Assembly: GCA_937872465.1 (NCBI GenBank) | Contig: CALMSR010000039.1 | Location: 124,001 to 188,000, forward strand | Length of the DNA stretch: 64,000 bases | DNA from: an uncultured Paracoccaceae bacterium | GTDB taxonomy: Bacteria > Pseudomonadota > Alphaproteobacteria > Rhodobacterales > Rhodobacteraceae | Direction of reading: 5' to 3' | Shown here: piece after piece, positions 18,184 through 28,208 of the stretch | Position numbering within the stretch: position 1 is the first letter of the stretch | Layout of the letters: each line of letters begins with the position of its first letter | The notes under the pieces: generated by a model | Databases searched by the model: none | The model's input: only the letters and a program-made list of their open reading frames with translations | What the model was told of the DNA's origin: nothing | Position numbers and translations under genes: made by a program

Positions 18184-19163
18184 GGCTGCGGATGCTCGCC
18201 TATCGCGATCCGAGGCGCCGCAAGTCGGCAGCTGGCCTTTCCGCAGCGCTTGAGGTCCACCCGGCCCAGGTTCAGTGGCCGCCAAAGGCAGTGACGCAGG
18301 TAGTCGGTCAGGAAACGGACGAAATGTCGCGTCGGCATCGGGGTGACCGCCCATGCGCGCCAGAGGACCAGCGATCGCAGCGCGATCGCTGGGCGCGATC
18401 CTGTGCGACGTCCCATGGTGTCGATGGCGGCATAGGTGACGATGCCTCTGAAACGGGTGCCGAACATGTCGAGCAGACGGGCAATTTGCCGGTCGTAGGT
18501 CTCGTCCTTGCCGAAGCCCTGCCGGTGCTTGGTCGACCCGACGGGCCGTGTGTGGGCGACCACCACGTCGTCGACGATCGCATAGCGCAATCCGGGGCTG
18601 TCGGTGAGGCGGCACCAGAGCAGGTCGATGCCGGTTTCGAACGACAGGTCGAAAAGCGGCAGGGCGCGAGCCAGATGTGCGGCGCGGAACACGGGGCACA
18701 TCATCTCGACCATATTCGTGTAGCGGAGCCGGTAGTGCGGGTTGCTGAGGCAGGCGGCGTAGGAAAAATGGCTCGTCCAGGACAGCGAGGGCTGGAACAG
18801 GTCGAGCCCGTAGCGGTCGCCGAAGCCGAAGAGCCGCTCCAGATCCTGTTGTGACGCGCGCAGATCGTCGTCGAGGAGGGCGATGAAGTCATAATTGGCG
18901 AGGAGTTCGGGATGCTCGCGAAACAGCCGCGCGAAGCCGCTCACCTTGCGGCCCGAGATGGCGATCTCGGCGTGGCCCTCCCGCTCGTCGAGCGAGGGAC
19001 CGGCCTCGAATCGGGCGACGAGGAGGTCAAAGCCGGGGCGCGAGGGGCCTTCGACCCAGCCCGGATGCAGCGACGCGCGGCCGGCCCGCACCACGATCAG
19101 GTTGCGGGAGCCGCCGAGCCTTGGAAACGCCGGTCCAAGGGTGGAGGACGCCCCGTCAGGCAT
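18180..19163 (-). CDS. DUF707 family protein, glycosyltransferase-like
   Basis: A 327-residue protein matching the DUF707 pattern: RNLIVVRAGRASLHPGW at the start, YDFIALLDDDL in the middle, FQPSLSW, and IVDDVVVAHTRPVG near the end. The DDD within a beta-strand/turn and the Rossmann-like N-terminus resemble GT-A glycosyltransferases, and related proteins occur beside glycan genes, but the activity is unproven. I chose the ATG at 19163 because GAGG lies 7 bases upstream and the overlap with the previous gene is then only 8 bp; a start at 19214 is possible. It is coupled to the flippase by ATGA. Confidence 0.8.
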   Translation of the reverse strand: MPDGASSTLGPAFPRLGGSRNLIVVRAGRASLHPGWVEGPSRPGFDLLVARFEAGPSLDEREGHAEIAISGRKVSGFARLFREHPELLANYDFIALLDDDLRASQQDLERLFGFGDRYGLDLFQPSLSWTSHFSYAACLSNPHYRLRYTNMVEMMCPVFRAAHLARALPLFDLSFETGIDLLWCRLTDSPGLRYAIVDDVVVAHTRPVGSTKHRQGFGKDETYDRQIARLLDMFGTRFRGIVTYAAIDTMGRRTGSRPAIALRSLVLWRAWAVTPMPTRHFVRFLTDYLRHCLWRPLNLGRVDLKRCGKASCRLAAPRIAIGEHPQP

Positions 19164-20112
19164 CCTGCCGGCCTCGCCGGGCGGAGCGCCCGCCGAAGCG
19201 ACCGAGGATCGCAAGGCCGGCGGCGCGCAGCCTGACCCTCAGGGACGGCGAGACCGACCCGACGGCCTCGAGCGCCACCCGCCCGAGCCGGACCGGATGC
19301 ATCAACCAGATCGTCAGGGCCGCCGCTGTCGCCAGGAACGGTGCGGCGACGCGGTGTCGGTAGGCGATGGCGTAGAGATGGCGGATCCGGCTGCTGAATT
19401 CCCGCGCGTTGGCCTTGCCGCCGGCCGCCGCCTGCCAGGCCAGTCGGTCGGCGCTGGTGAGGTTTACCGATCGTGTCGGGTGCTCGCGGCTGTAGAGCAC
19501 GGCCTCGGATACGTGCACGAAGGGTCCGAGCAGGGCCAGTTCGGAAAGCAGGGCGCAGTCGGAACCGTAGTAGGGTAGGTGCAGCGAAGTCGCGAGCAAC
19601 GCCGAACGGCGGTGCAGCCCGAAGATCGCCGCGTCGAGGCCCTGTCGGCGGGTCACCATGTCGAAGCGCCGGTAGGCGGCCACGTTCTCGACCGCCGGCA
19701 GCGGATCCTCGATGTAGCCTGTCAGGGCGCCGCTCTCGTCGATGCCCAGCAGCCGACCATAGGCGGTAACCGCCACCGGCCGGGCGGCAAGCGCCGCGAT
19801 GCAGCGGTCCAGGTAGTCCGGGCCGATCAGATCGTCATGGGCGCACCACTTGAACAGCACACCCGAGGCGAGTTCGACGCCCCGGTTGAAGTTGGCCCCG
19901 GCGCCGATGTCGGCCTTGTTGCGAAAGTAGCGGATCCGCCGGTCGCTGCGCTCCAGACGCTCGCAAATCTGCTGCGTCGCGTCAGTCGAGGCATTGTCGA
20001 CGATCAACAATTCGTAGTCGGTGAAGCTCTGCGCCAGCAAGGATCCGACCGCCGCCTCGATGAAGCGCTCGCCATTGCGGACGGGCATCGCCAGGGAAAC
20101 GGCAGGGGTCAT
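19156..20112 (-). CDS. Glycosyltransferase family 2
   Basis: A 318-residue GT-A enzyme starting VSLAMPVRNGERFIEAAVGSL, with ELLIVDNASTDAT, then the DXD-type KWCAHDDLIGPDYL and a later ARREHPTRSVN-like region (YSREHPTRS). These are the hallmarks of EPS/O-antigen family 2 glycosyltransferases. It sits in a minus-strand operon (methyltransferases, GT2, DUF707, flippase), 17 bp after the methyltransferase gene. It has a hydrophobic stretch near residues 255-275 that may associate with the membrane. Confidence 0.91.
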   Translation of the reverse strand: MTPAVSLAMPVRNGERFIEAAVGSLLAQSFTDYELLIVDNASTDATQQICERLERSDRRIRYFRNKADIGAGANFNRGVELASGVLFKWCAHDDLIGPDYLDRCIAALAARPVAVTAYGRLLGIDESGALTGYIEDPLPAVENVAAYRRFDMVTRRQGLDAAIFGLHRRSALLATSLHLPYYGSDCALLSELALLGPFVHVSEAVLYSREHPTRSVNLTSADRLAWQAAAGGKANAREFSSRIRHLYAIAYRHRVAAPFLATAAALTIWLMHPVRLGRVALEAVGSVSPSLRVRLRAAGLAILGRFGGRSARRGRQDA

Positions 20113-20129
20113 TGCGCAGCGCGGCCCCC

Positions 20130-21356
20130 TCAGAGCGCCACGACTTCCGCGCTGATGCCAAGCCCGGTCAGACGCTGCGATACCTCCTCCTGGTAGAGCG
20201 GATTCATCACGATCACCAGGCCGGGATCGAATTCCGGAAGCGCCTCGGGGGCGATCACCGCATGGCCGCTGCCCGGCAGGAATTTTCCCTGTTTGTAGGG
20301 GTTGATGTCGACGACCGCTGCGATTTCCGCGCCGAGGCCGAGCGTCGTCACCAGCGAGACCGCCTTCGAACTGCCGCCCCAGAGCACGACACGCCGGTCA
20401 CTTCTGTTCGCGGCTTCGATGCGGTCCCTCCAGTCGCGCTGGCTTTGCCGGACCCTGGCCGGAAAGTCTTGCACCAGACGCCGCATTTCGGCGACCACGT
20501 CGGGGTCGGGGGGAATCGTGCGGGTCGGCTGCGCTGCGGGACGAGCGTATTGAACGATGTACTGTCCGCCGTAGGCCAGCTTCACCTCGTCGACGACGAA
20601 GCCTTCGCGCCGGAACAGGTCGGCATGGGTGCCGGCGCTGAAATAGGAACAATGTTCGTAGTAGACGTCCCAGAATGCCCCCTCCTGCAAGACGCGCGCA
20701 AAGTCCGGGGTCTCGAAGACGACCTGGACGTCGCGACGGGGGCCGATCATCTGGCGAATCGCGGCCAGAAAGCTGCGCACGGCGGGGATATGCTCGAGGG
20801 TGTGCCTGCAGATAACGATGTCGGAGGGCAGATCGAAATGCGCCGGACCGAACAGCTCGGGGACGAAGCGCACCGTGACCGCGCCGGACGTCCGGCCCGG
20901 GTCCGCCCGGTAGCCGGGGTCGATGCCGATCCCGCAGGCACCGGCCAGTTCGCACAGCTGAACGAGAAACTCGCCCTTGCCGCAGCCGATCTCGACGATC
21001 TGCTTGCCGGTCGCCTCGCAGGTCTCGGAAATCTCGCGCACGAGGTCGCGCGCGAAGGTATTGAAGGTGTCCGAGAAATGCTGCGACTCCTCGAAGTTGG
21101 TCGAATAGGCCATCGACGGTGCGTCGAAGATCACATTGAAGGCGAAGCCACAATCGTCGCAGAATGCCAGTTCCAGATCCCGCCGCGGAAAGGCCCGCGC
21201 CGCCTCCGGCGATTCGAGCAGGATGCAGCTGTGCAGCGGAATCGACTGCACCCGGTAGAAAGGCTCGATCTCGCTGCTTCCGCATGCGGGGCAACCGCTC
21301 GTGCGCGGCCGCCGCACCGGGCTCGGGGCCGGCTCCCTCGCAGCGAAATCGTCCAT
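20130..21356 (-). CDS. Class I SAM methyltransferase with zinc-binding N-terminus (sugar C-methyltransferase type)
   Basis: A 408-residue protein of the three-part NDP-sugar C-methyltransferase type. The parts are a zinc motif (CPACGSSE near residue 22 with a second CDDC), a SAM domain with VEIGCGKGEFL, and a C-terminal Rossmann-like domain containing VLWGGSSKAVS. The segment YYEHCSYFS matches the conserved active-site EHxxYFS region. It overlaps the upstream fused gene by 1 bp (TGATG). It is related to the proteins encoded at 21356 and 24754, so this locus carries three such enzymes. Confidence 0.88.
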   Translation of the reverse strand: MDDFAAREPAPSPVRRPRTSGCPACGSSEIEPFYRVQSIPLHSCILLESPEAARAFPRRDLELAFCDDCGFAFNVIFDAPSMAYSTNFEESQHFSDTFNTFARDLVREISETCEATGKQIVEIGCGKGEFLVQLCELAGACGIGIDPGYRADPGRTSGAVTVRFVPELFGPAHFDLPSDIVICRHTLEHIPAVRSFLAAIRQMIGPRRDVQVVFETPDFARVLQEGAFWDVYYEHCSYFSAGTHADLFRREGFVVDEVKLAYGGQYIVQYARPAAQPTRTIPPDPDVVAEMRRLVQDFPARVRQSQRDWRDRIEAANRSDRRVVLWGGSSKAVSLVTTLGLGAEIAAVVDINPYKQGKFLPGSGHAVIAPEALPEFDPGLVIVMNPLYQEEVSQRLTGLGISAEVVAL

Positions 21357-23662
21357 CACACGATGTCCAGGCTGGGTGTCGGCACGATGAATTGTCCGCC
21401 CCCTTCGCGATACGGGCGTTGCTCGGCGATGATCTCCTGGCGGAAGTTCCAGGGCAGGATCATCACATAGTCCGGCCGGTCGTCGATCAGGCGGGCCGGG
21501 TCGCAGACCTTGAGCCCGACGCCGGGCATGTATTTGCCGTGCTTGTGGATGTTCTTGTCGACGACATAGTCGATGGTATGGTCGTTCAGGCCAAGATAGT
21601 TCAGCATGATTGTGCCCTTGGCGGCAGCGCCATAGGCGGCGATGCGTTTGCCCTCCGCCTTGAGCCCCTCGATCAGCGCCCGCGCCCGGTTGCGGAATCC
21701 GGCGACGCGCTGTGCGAAGTCCTCGTAGAACCGGTAGCTGTCCATGCCGAGCGCCTTCTCCTCGGCAAGGATCGCCAGGACCGCCGGGCTCCGCGCCTCG
21801 TGCTTGCCGATGTAGAGCCGCAGCGAGCCGCCGTGAATCGGCAGCCGGCGCACGTCGTTGATGAACAGCCCGTTGCGCCGGAACAGCGCGTCGGCACTGG
21901 TGACAGAGAAGTAGCACAGATGTTCGTGGTAAATCGTGTCGAATTCCACGTGCTCGACAAGGTCGCGCAGATAGGGAAACTCGACGACGGCGACCCCGTC
22001 CTCCTTGAGGATCGTGCTGATGCCGGCGGCGAAATCGTTCGGATCCGCCACATGCGCCACCACGTTGTTGGCCAGGAGCAGGTCGGCGGCCAGCCCCTCG
22101 GCACGCACCGATTCGGCAAAGGCGGTGGTGAAGAACGAGGATCGGGTCGGAATGCCGGCCTCGCGGGCAACCTGCGCCTGCTTCGGCGCGGGTTCGACGC
22201 CCATCACCGGTATTCCACGCGCGGCGAAGTTGCGCAGCAGGTAGCCGTCGTTGCTTGCAGGCTCCACCACAAGGCTCGTCGGACCGAGGCCGAGCCGCTC
22301 GATCAGTTCCTCGGCGTTCTGCTGCGAATGTTCGAGCAGCGCCGGCGAGAAGGACGAGAAATAGAGATAGTCGGCCCCGAACAGCTCTTCCGGCGGCGGT
22401 GTCTCGAGCAGCTGCACCAGCGTGCAGTCGGGGCAGAAGGCGAGGCGCAGCGGATAGCGTGGCTCCCGGCCGCAATGTTCTTCGCCGACGAGCCCGTCGG
22501 ACCTAGGCATGGTCCCGAGGTCGAGCACCGGCTTCAGGCCGACGCGCCGGCAGGAATGGCAGTGGGCGTCCCCGCAGGCCGCAGCGAAACCGTCGGCGTC
22601 GGCCGTCGCAGCACGCTCCGGGGCGGCTGTCGGCTCGACATGCCGCAGATCGGAACCGATCACGCCGTCGGCGATCAGCTTGCGCACATGGGCGATGCGC
22701 TGGTAGCGCGGGCCTTCGAATTCGTCGAGCGTCAGGTTGCTGGCCTTGTAGGCCTCGTAGAGCTGCCGGGCTCCCTTTTCGGCATCCCAGACCGGCACGA
22801 AATCCGGCAATGTGCGTCGGATCTTGTCGCAGTCGACGCGATAGCATCGGGGGTCGGGACCGGCTCCCTCGGCGAAGTCGATCCGGCAATCGGGCACGAC
22901 CCGCGCAACGATCTCCGCCAGCTCGCTGATGCGGTAGTTCTGCTCGGTGATGCCGACATTGAAGGCCTGGTTCCAGACCGCCGCCGGCTCGGACTGCACC
23001 GTCGCGAGGAAGGCACGGGAGATGTCCTCGATATGAACGATCGGCCGCCACGGCGTGCCGTCCGACTTCATCAGGATTCGCCCGGTCGTCACCGCCCAGG
23101 CGACGAGATTGTTGAGCACGAGGTCGAAGCGGATGCGCGGCGAGACGCCGTAGGCCGTCGCCGGCCGCAGGTAGGTCGGACAGAAGTCTCTGTCCGCGAG
23201 CACGGCGATGTCGAGTTCCGCCCCCGCCTTGGACTCCCCGTAGGGCGTCACCGGCCTGATGGTGCCGGTCTCGTCGATGAAGTCGTCGCCGGCGCGGCCA
23301 TAGGTCGAGCAGGAGGAGGCGAACACGAAGCGACCGACCCCGGCGCGCTTGGCCAGACCGGCCAGCCGCGCGGCCGCGACCTGGTTGATGGCGTGGGTGA
23401 CGTCGGGGTTGAGGTCGCCGAGCGGGTCATTCGAGAGCCCGGCCAGGTGAACCACGGCGTCGAACCCGCGCAGGTCCGCGACATCGAGGTCGCGAATGTC
23501 CTTTCGCACCCAGGGGATCTCCGGGATCCGCCCGCCGGCCTCGAACGAGCAGCGTTCGTAGAGATCGGTGTCGCAGCCGACCAGTTCGTGGCCGGCCTCC
23601 TCGAACAGCCGCGTGAGGACTACGCCGATATAGCCGCGATGGCCGGTGACGAAGACGCGCAT
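21356..23662 (-). CDS. Fusion of NAD-dependent epimerase/dehydratase and sugar C-methyltransferase
   Basis: A 768-residue protein joining two enzymes usually encoded separately. Residues 1-315 are an extended SDR: GHRGYIG at 7-13, catalytic Ser and YGESK at 141-145. Residues 360-768 are a three-part C-methyltransferase: CxxC pairs at 368/371 and 410/413, SAM motif [10 protein letters not shown] at about 467, the active-site HEHLCYFS, and a terminal GAAAKGT nucleotide-fold. There is no stop or frame break between them. The ATG at 23662 follows AAGAGAG and overlaps the upstream rfbF gene by 43 bp. Both halves would act on a CDP- or dTDP-linked deoxysugar. Confidence 0.88.
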   Translation of the reverse strand: MRVFVTGHRGYIGVVLTRLFEEAGHELVGCDTDLYERCSFEAGGRIPEIPWVRKDIRDLDVADLRGFDAVVHLAGLSNDPLGDLNPDVTHAINQVAAARLAGLAKRAGVGRFVFASSCSTYGRAGDDFIDETGTIRPVTPYGESKAGAELDIAVLADRDFCPTYLRPATAYGVSPRIRFDLVLNNLVAWAVTTGRILMKSDGTPWRPIVHIEDISRAFLATVQSEPAAVWNQAFNVGITEQNYRISELAEIVARVVPDCRIDFAEGAGPDPRCYRVDCDKIRRTLPDFVPVWDAEKGARQLYEAYKASNLTLDEFEGPRYQRIAHVRKLIADGVIGSDLRHVEPTAAPERAATADADGFAAACGDAHCHSCRRVGLKPVLDLGTMPRSDGLVGEEHCGREPRYPLRLAFCPDCTLVQLLETPPPEELFGADYLYFSSFSPALLEHSQQNAEELIERLGLGPTSLVVEPASNDGYLLRNFAARGIPVMGVEPAPKQAQVAREAGIPTRSSFFTTAFAESVRAEGLAADLLLANNVVAHVADPNDFAAGISTILKEDGVAVVEFPYLRDLVEHVEFDTIYHEHLCYFSVTSADALFRRNGLFINDVRRLPIHGGSLRLYIGKHEARSPAVLAILAEEKALGMDSYRFYEDFAQRVAGFRNRARALIEGLKAEGKRIAAYGAAAKGTIMLNYLGLNDHTIDYVVDKNIHKHGKYMPGVGLKVCDPARLIDDRPDYVMILPWNFRQEIIAEQRPYREGGGQFIVPTPSLDIV

Positions 23663-24447
23663 TGCTCTCTTTCCCAAGTTGCCCACGGCCGGTTGCCCGA
23701 CGCCCACATTTCCTCAAGTTTCGTTTTGTCGCGGAGCGTATCCATGCACGCCCAGAATCCGCGATGATGGTAGGCCATCAGCTCGCCATCGCTTGCGAGC
23801 CGTTCGAGCGGCTCGTGCTCGAACATGATCTGGTCGCCGGCAATGTAGTCGAGAACCTGTGGCTCGAGCACGAAGAAGGCGCCGTTGATCCAGCCCTCCG
23901 CGGCCTGCGGCTTCTCGGCGAATTTGGTTACGCGAGCGCCGTCGAACACCATATGGCCGTAGCGGGCGGGCGGCCGTACCGCCGTCACCGTCGCGAGCTT
24001 GCCGTGGCTGCGGTGGAAGGCGAGGAGTTCGTCGAGATCGACGTCCGACACCCCGTCGCCCCAGGTGAGCATGAAGGTCTCGCCGCCGAGCCACGGGGCG
24101 AGCCGCTTGACGCGGCCGCCGGTCATCGTGTCCGCGCCGGTCTCGACGAGGTCGACCGTCCATTCGGGATGCGGCCGCTCGTGCGCGCGCACCGACGCCC
24201 CTCCTGGGCCGCCCATGCGCACGGTCAGGTCGCCGTTCAGCGCGGCATAATCCGCGAAATACCGCTTTATGTACTCGCCCTTGTAGCCCAAGGCGACGGC
24301 GAACTCGTTCAGGTTGTGGCGAGAATAGTGCATCATGATATGCCAGAGGATCGGCCTGCCACCGATCTCCACCATCGGCTTGGGACGGACCTGCGTCTCC
24401 TCCGCCAGCCTGGTTCCGTGTCCTCCGGCAAGAATCGCGACCCTCAC
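23620..24447 (-). CDS. rfbF: Glucose-1-phosphate cytidylyltransferase
   Basis: A 275-residue nucleotidyltransferase that makes CDP-glucose from CTP and glucose-1-phosphate. It has [15 protein letters not shown] at the N-terminus, [10 protein letters not shown], then [12 protein letters not shown] for the metal site and FAEKPQ. Its GTG start (24447) is preceded by GGGGG. It heads a minus-strand operon: rfbF, fused epimerase-methyltransferase, methyltransferase, GT2, DUF707, flippase. CDP-glucose 4,6-dehydratase, the usual next enzyme, is not seen in this window. Confidence 0.92.
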   Translation of the reverse strand: MRVAILAGGHGTRLAEETQVRPKPMVEIGGRPILWHIMMHYSRHNLNEFAVALGYKGEYIKRYFADYAALNGDLTVRMGGPGGASVRAHERPHPEWTVDLVETGADTMTGGRVKRLAPWLGGETFMLTWGDGVSDVDLDELLAFHRSHGKLATVTAVRPPARYGHMVFDGARVTKFAEKPQAAEGWINGAFFVLEPQVLDYIAGDQIMFEHEPLERLASDGELMAYHHRGFWACMDTLRDKTKLEEMWASGNRPWATWEREQCASSSPAIAAISA

Positions 24448-24753
24448 GGCAACCCCCGTACTCGATTCGCCGGACGGGCCGGCGGAATTTCGCTGCTGGC
24501 AGTATGCGCACCGGGATCGTGCCGGCCACGCCGGCATTGGGCGGATATCTCTACACCTTGCGCCCGTATCTTGGGCAAATAGGGCGTATGGCCCGTTCTC
24601 GGCAATCGGGCCGTTCGCAGGCCTCCCGCCGGCACGGGGCCCGCGTCGCGCCGGCCTCCGGCGGCCATCGGCTGAAAGACGTAGTGGTGCCCGTACGCTA
24701 CCCGACTATGCTCATCTGGCGCGCTGAGCGGTGCGGGCGAGTAGGGTTCTGAG
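24448..24753. promoter_or_regulatory. 306-bp divergent intergenic region between rfbF and a methyltransferase
   Basis: No coding gene is supported here. It should contain promoters for two divergent transcription units. The inverted repeat GGCCCG (24590-24595) / CGGGCC (24607-24612) with an 11-base loop is the only clear symmetric element. I see no confident -35/-10 pair. Confidence 0.4.
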
Positions 24754-25959
24754 ATGTCACATGTGATGGCCCAAGACCGCGTCCATCGTTCCGTGGTCTG
24801 GCCGAAGTGCCGGGCCTGCGGCGACGCCCGCGTCGAACCGCTCCTGGCGGAGCGCTCGGTTCCGCTCTACTGCAATGTGCTCTGGGAGGATCGTGCGCGC
24901 GCGGTCGAGGCGCCCCGCGGGCCGCTGCGGCTCTCGGTCTGCCCGAACTGCAGTCACGTATACAACGAGGCGTTCATCCCCGAACTTCTCGACTACACCC
25001 CCGCCTACGAGAATTCCCTGCACTATTCGTCACATTTCAGCGGCTATGCCGAGGACCTCGCGCGAAGCCTCGTCGACAAGTACCGACTGCACGGGCGGTT
25101 CGTGGTCGATGTCGGCTGCGGCCACGGCGATTTCCTGGCGCTTGTCTGCCGGCTCGGCGGCAACCGCGGCCGCGGCTACGACCGAAGCTGCCCGCCCGAT
25201 GCCGCGGCGATCGCGCGGGGCCTCGACGTCGTGTTCGTGCCGGAATTCTTCTCCCGTGCCATCGATCTGCCCGCCATCGACCTGCTCTGCTGCCGCCAGG
25301 TGCTCGAGCACATCGCCGACCCGGCGGCATTCCTCGCCGAGATCGCCGCGTCGCCCGCGGTCACCGGCGAAACGGTCTTGTTCTTCGAGGTGCCCAACGC
25401 AGCGTATACCTTCGAGGACGACGGCATCTGGGACCTGATCTACGAGCACTGCTCGTATTTCACAACCCGCTCGCTCGTCGCCCTCTTCGAGCGCTGCGGG
25501 CTCGAGGTGATCGCGACCCGAGACCTCTACTCGGGGCAATATCTCGGCATCGAGGCGCGGCCCGTCCCGGGTGCGCGGGCCGCCGGTCCGGGGAGCGTCG
25601 CCCCGGCAACGGCCACGAACGGCCCCTTCGCCGAACGCTACCGCAGCAAGCTCGCCCGTTGGCAGAATGCGGTCGCCGGATGGGCCGCAGATGGCGAAAG
25701 GATCGTGATCTGGGGGGCGGGGTCGAAGGGCGTCGGCTTTCTCGACGCGCTGCGACCGGCCGCGGTTGCCTATGCCGTCGATCTGAACCCGCGCAAGCGC
25801 GGTCGCTTCCTTCCGGGCAGCGGCGCCGAAGTGGTCGCACCCGAATTCCTGTCCGAGTATCGCCCCGACCGGGTGATCCTGATGAACCCGGTCTATCGGA
25901 CGGAGGTGAGCAACCTGCTCGCCCGGCTCGGCCTCTCGCCAGCGCTGGTCGCGGCCTGA
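24754..25959 (+). CDS. Class I SAM methyltransferase, C-methyltransferase type (third paralogue)
   Basis: A 401-residue protein with the zinc-binding N-terminus CRACGD and CPNC, SAM motif VVDVGCGHGDFL, the active-site IYEHCSYFT, and a C-terminal VIWGAGSKGVGFL region with LNPRKRGRFLPGSG. This last motif is shared with the protein at 20130 (INPYKQGKFLPGSG). It is divergent from rfbF and upstream of the co-polymerase gene. It probably acts on the same class of nucleotide sugar, but which position it methylates cannot be told. Confidence 0.88.
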   Translation: MSHVMAQDRVHRSVVWPKCRACGDARVEPLLAERSVPLYCNVLWEDRARAVEAPRGPLRLSVCPNCSHVYNEAFIPELLDYTPAYENSLHYSSHFSGYAEDLARSLVDKYRLHGRFVVDVGCGHGDFLALVCRLGGNRGRGYDRSCPPDAAAIARGLDVVFVPEFFSRAIDLPAIDLLCCRQVLEHIADPAAFLAEIAASPAVTGETVLFFEVPNAAYTFEDDGIWDLIYEHCSYFTTRSLVALFERCGLEVIATRDLYSGQYLGIEARPVPGARAAGPGSVAPATATNGPFAERYRSKLARWQNAVAGWAADGERIVIWGAGSKGVGFLDALRPAAVAYAVDLNPRKRGRFLPGSGAEVVAPEFLSEYRPDRVILMNPVYRTEVSNLLARLGLSPALVAA

Positions 25960-26088
25960 AGCATGACGCGCCGGCAACAAGACGAATGCCGCGTCCGCCC
26001 CGGGCACTTCCCCGCCGCTCCGCTCGCAGGCCGGCGCCCCGGTGTCCGGGTATCGTTCATTTGCCTGTCGCCTCTGAAAGGCTGAGCC

Positions 26089-28089
26089 GTGCTGGAGCGC
26101 AACCCCAATCTCGCGCGGCCCGATCCACGCCTCGAACGCCCGGCGGCCATGCCGGACGACGGAGGCATCAGCCGCGCCGAGTTGATCGGCTTTGCCCGCC
26201 GGCACTTTCTGACGATCGTCGGCTGCATGGGCATCGGCGTGCTCCTCGCCGCGTTTCAGGTCACGTCGCAGGAGCCGGCCTACACGGCCTATACCCAGAT
26301 CCTGATCGACCTGAAGGCGCCGTCACTGCTCGACACCCAGGGTCGCGAGGTCCAGACGTCGCTCGACACCGCGGAGGTGGAGAGCCAGATGACCGTGCTG
26401 CGATCGGAGATGATCGCCAATATGGTGATCGACGAGCTCGACCTCGTCAACGATCCGGAATTCCAGGGGAAGAAGCGCTCGCGGATGGAGATGCTGGTCA
26501 CCAGGGCCGCGGATCTCGTGGTCGGGATCGGCCTCTTCAAGCCAGAAACCGTCGAGGAGTGGCGTTCAGGCAACCTCGATGGCGCTGCCGAAGACTCGCC
26601 GACCGGCGAGCCGGCTGACGAGGCGGTGGCCGAAGGCGCGGCGGGCGAGGCGGGAGCCGCGTTGCCGGCCGATCCCTCGGCTGCACCGGCCCCCGGCACG
26701 GAGGCAGACCTCGAATCCGCCGCGCAGGAGAAGGCGCGGCGCCTCACGCTCGCGCATTTCCAGAGCAGGCTCGGCGTGAACCGCATCAGCGTCTCCTACG
26801 TGATCGAGATCTCGTTCCGCTCGCGCGACCCGGAGAAGGCGGCGCAGATCGCCAACGCCACCGCCTACGCCTATGTGAATGAGCAGCTCTTGTCCAAGAT
26901 CGCCGCCATGGAGCAGGGCAACGAGTGGCTCGAGGCGCGGCTGAACGAATTGCGTCACAAGCTGAACGCCGCCACGCAGGCAGCGCAGGCGTTTCGCGCC
27001 CGGCACGACTACAGCATTGCCGATGCCGCGCCCACCGACCCGGCGATGATCACTGCCGAGTCGAGCGCCGACGAGGCACCGACGCTCGAGGAGCTGGAGG
27101 CGACCGCCGATACCTATCGCAAGCTCTACGGCAGCGTGCTCGAGGCCTTCACCTCGTCGCTGCAGCACAAATCCTACCCCTATTCGCTGGTCCGCGTGAT
27201 CACCCCGGCGTCGCCGCCTTTCAACAAGAGCTCGCCGCGAACCAAGATCACCCTGATTTTCGGTGCTCTGGCCGGCTTGCTCTTGGGCATCGGCACCGCC
27301 ATCGTCCGGCAGAGCCTCGATGGCTCGATCCGCTCCGGCCGGCAGATCCGGTCCGACTTGGGCTCCGACTGCCTGGTCGAGGTGCCGCGAATCAGCTTCT
27401 GGTCCAACGACCAGCGCGGCCTGACCGACATCTACGCCAACCCTGACTCGCCCTTCGCGGACGCAATCGGCCGCCTCAAAACGGCGATTCGCATCAGCGC
27501 CAAGGCCGACGGGAGCGTCGCCGTCGGCATTACATCGGCACTGCGCGGCGAGGGCAAGAGCGTGATCTCCAGCAATCTGGGCCTCGCCTGCGTCGGCGCC
27601 GGCTACCGCACTCTGGTGGTCGACGGTGACCCGCTGCGCTCGACCTTGAGCAAGGCGTTGCGCCCGCAGTCGGACAACGGGTCGCCGACTCGGCCGATCC
27701 GGCCCGAGCCCGGCTCCGGCTCGCCTGTGCCGTCCGACGGCTGGTTCGAGCTGTTTCCGGCCCGCTTCGGCCGCAACCCGGGCGACTGGGCCCGCACCTC
27801 GGCTCTGTCCGGCTCCTGGCGCGATCTGCAGGGGGCCAACGAGGTGGTGATCGTGGACCTTCCGCCGATGCAGCAGGCGATCGACGTGCTGCCGGCGCTG
27901 CCGAGCCTCGATTTCCTCATCGTCGTCGCAGCCTGGGGCACGACGCCGCTCGACGCGGTCGCGGAGGCCATCCGGATGGCGGATCTCTGCGGCATACCTC
28001 TGCTCGGGGTGGCGCTGACAAAGGTGCCCCGCCGTGCCCGCCGTCCGAGATTGATCTCCGGCCGGGTGGGTGGCCATCCAATCCGATGA
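26089..28089 (+). CDS. Wzc-like polysaccharide co-polymerase with degenerate BY-kinase domain
   Basis: A 666-residue inner-membrane protein controlling chain length. Residues 1-70 hold the first membrane helix (FLTIVGCMGIGVLLAAFQV). A Wzz-type periplasmic region follows, with an acidic alanine/proline-rich insertion at about 165-215. A second helix (LIFGALAGLLLGIGTAIV) precedes a cytosolic ATPase. The P-loop RGEGKS has Lys490. Walker A' is VVDGDPLRS, a weak form of the usual VDADLRRP, and Walker B is VIVDLPP. The C-terminus is arginine-rich with no tyrosine cluster, so autophosphorylation of the usual kind looks unlikely. The start is a GTG after GAAAGG. It probably works with the Wza-like protein at 35208. 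Confidence 0.87.
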   Translation: MLERNPNLARPDPRLERPAAMPDDGGISRAELIGFARRHFLTIVGCMGIGVLLAAFQVTSQEPAYTAYTQILIDLKAPSLLDTQGREVQTSLDTAEVESQMTVLRSEMIANMVIDELDLVNDPEFQGKKRSRMEMLVTRAADLVVGIGLFKPETVEEWRSGNLDGAAEDSPTGEPADEAVAEGAAGEAGAALPADPSAAPAPGTEADLESAAQEKARRLTLAHFQSRLGVNRISVSYVIEISFRSRDPEKAAQIANATAYAYVNEQLLSKIAAMEQGNEWLEARLNELRHKLNAATQAAQAFRARHDYSIADAAPTDPAMITAESSADEAPTLEELEATADTYRKLYGSVLEAFTSSLQHKSYPYSLVRVITPASPPFNKSSPRTKITLIFGALAGLLLGIGTAIVRQSLDGSIRSGRQIRSDLGSDCLVEVPRISFWSNDQRGLTDIYANPDSPFADAIGRLKTAIRISAKADGSVAVGITSALRGEGKSVISSNLGLACVGAGYRTLVVDGDPLRSTLSKALRPQSDNGSPTRPIRPEPGSGSPVPSDGWFELFPARFGRNPGDWARTSALSGSWRDLQGANEVVIVDLPPMQQAIDVLPALPSLDFLIVVAAWGTTPLDAVAEAIRMADLCGIPLLGVALTKVPRRARRPRLISGRVGGHPIR

Positions 28090-28208
28090 TCGGCGTACAC
28101 CTTTTGCAACCTTGTTCCCTCCTTCCTCCTCGCAAAGATGGAACCAATCACCGGAGCTAGGCGCAGTTTCCGTCCATCGAGGGGGACGCGGGCAATGGAA
28201 GAGAGGAC

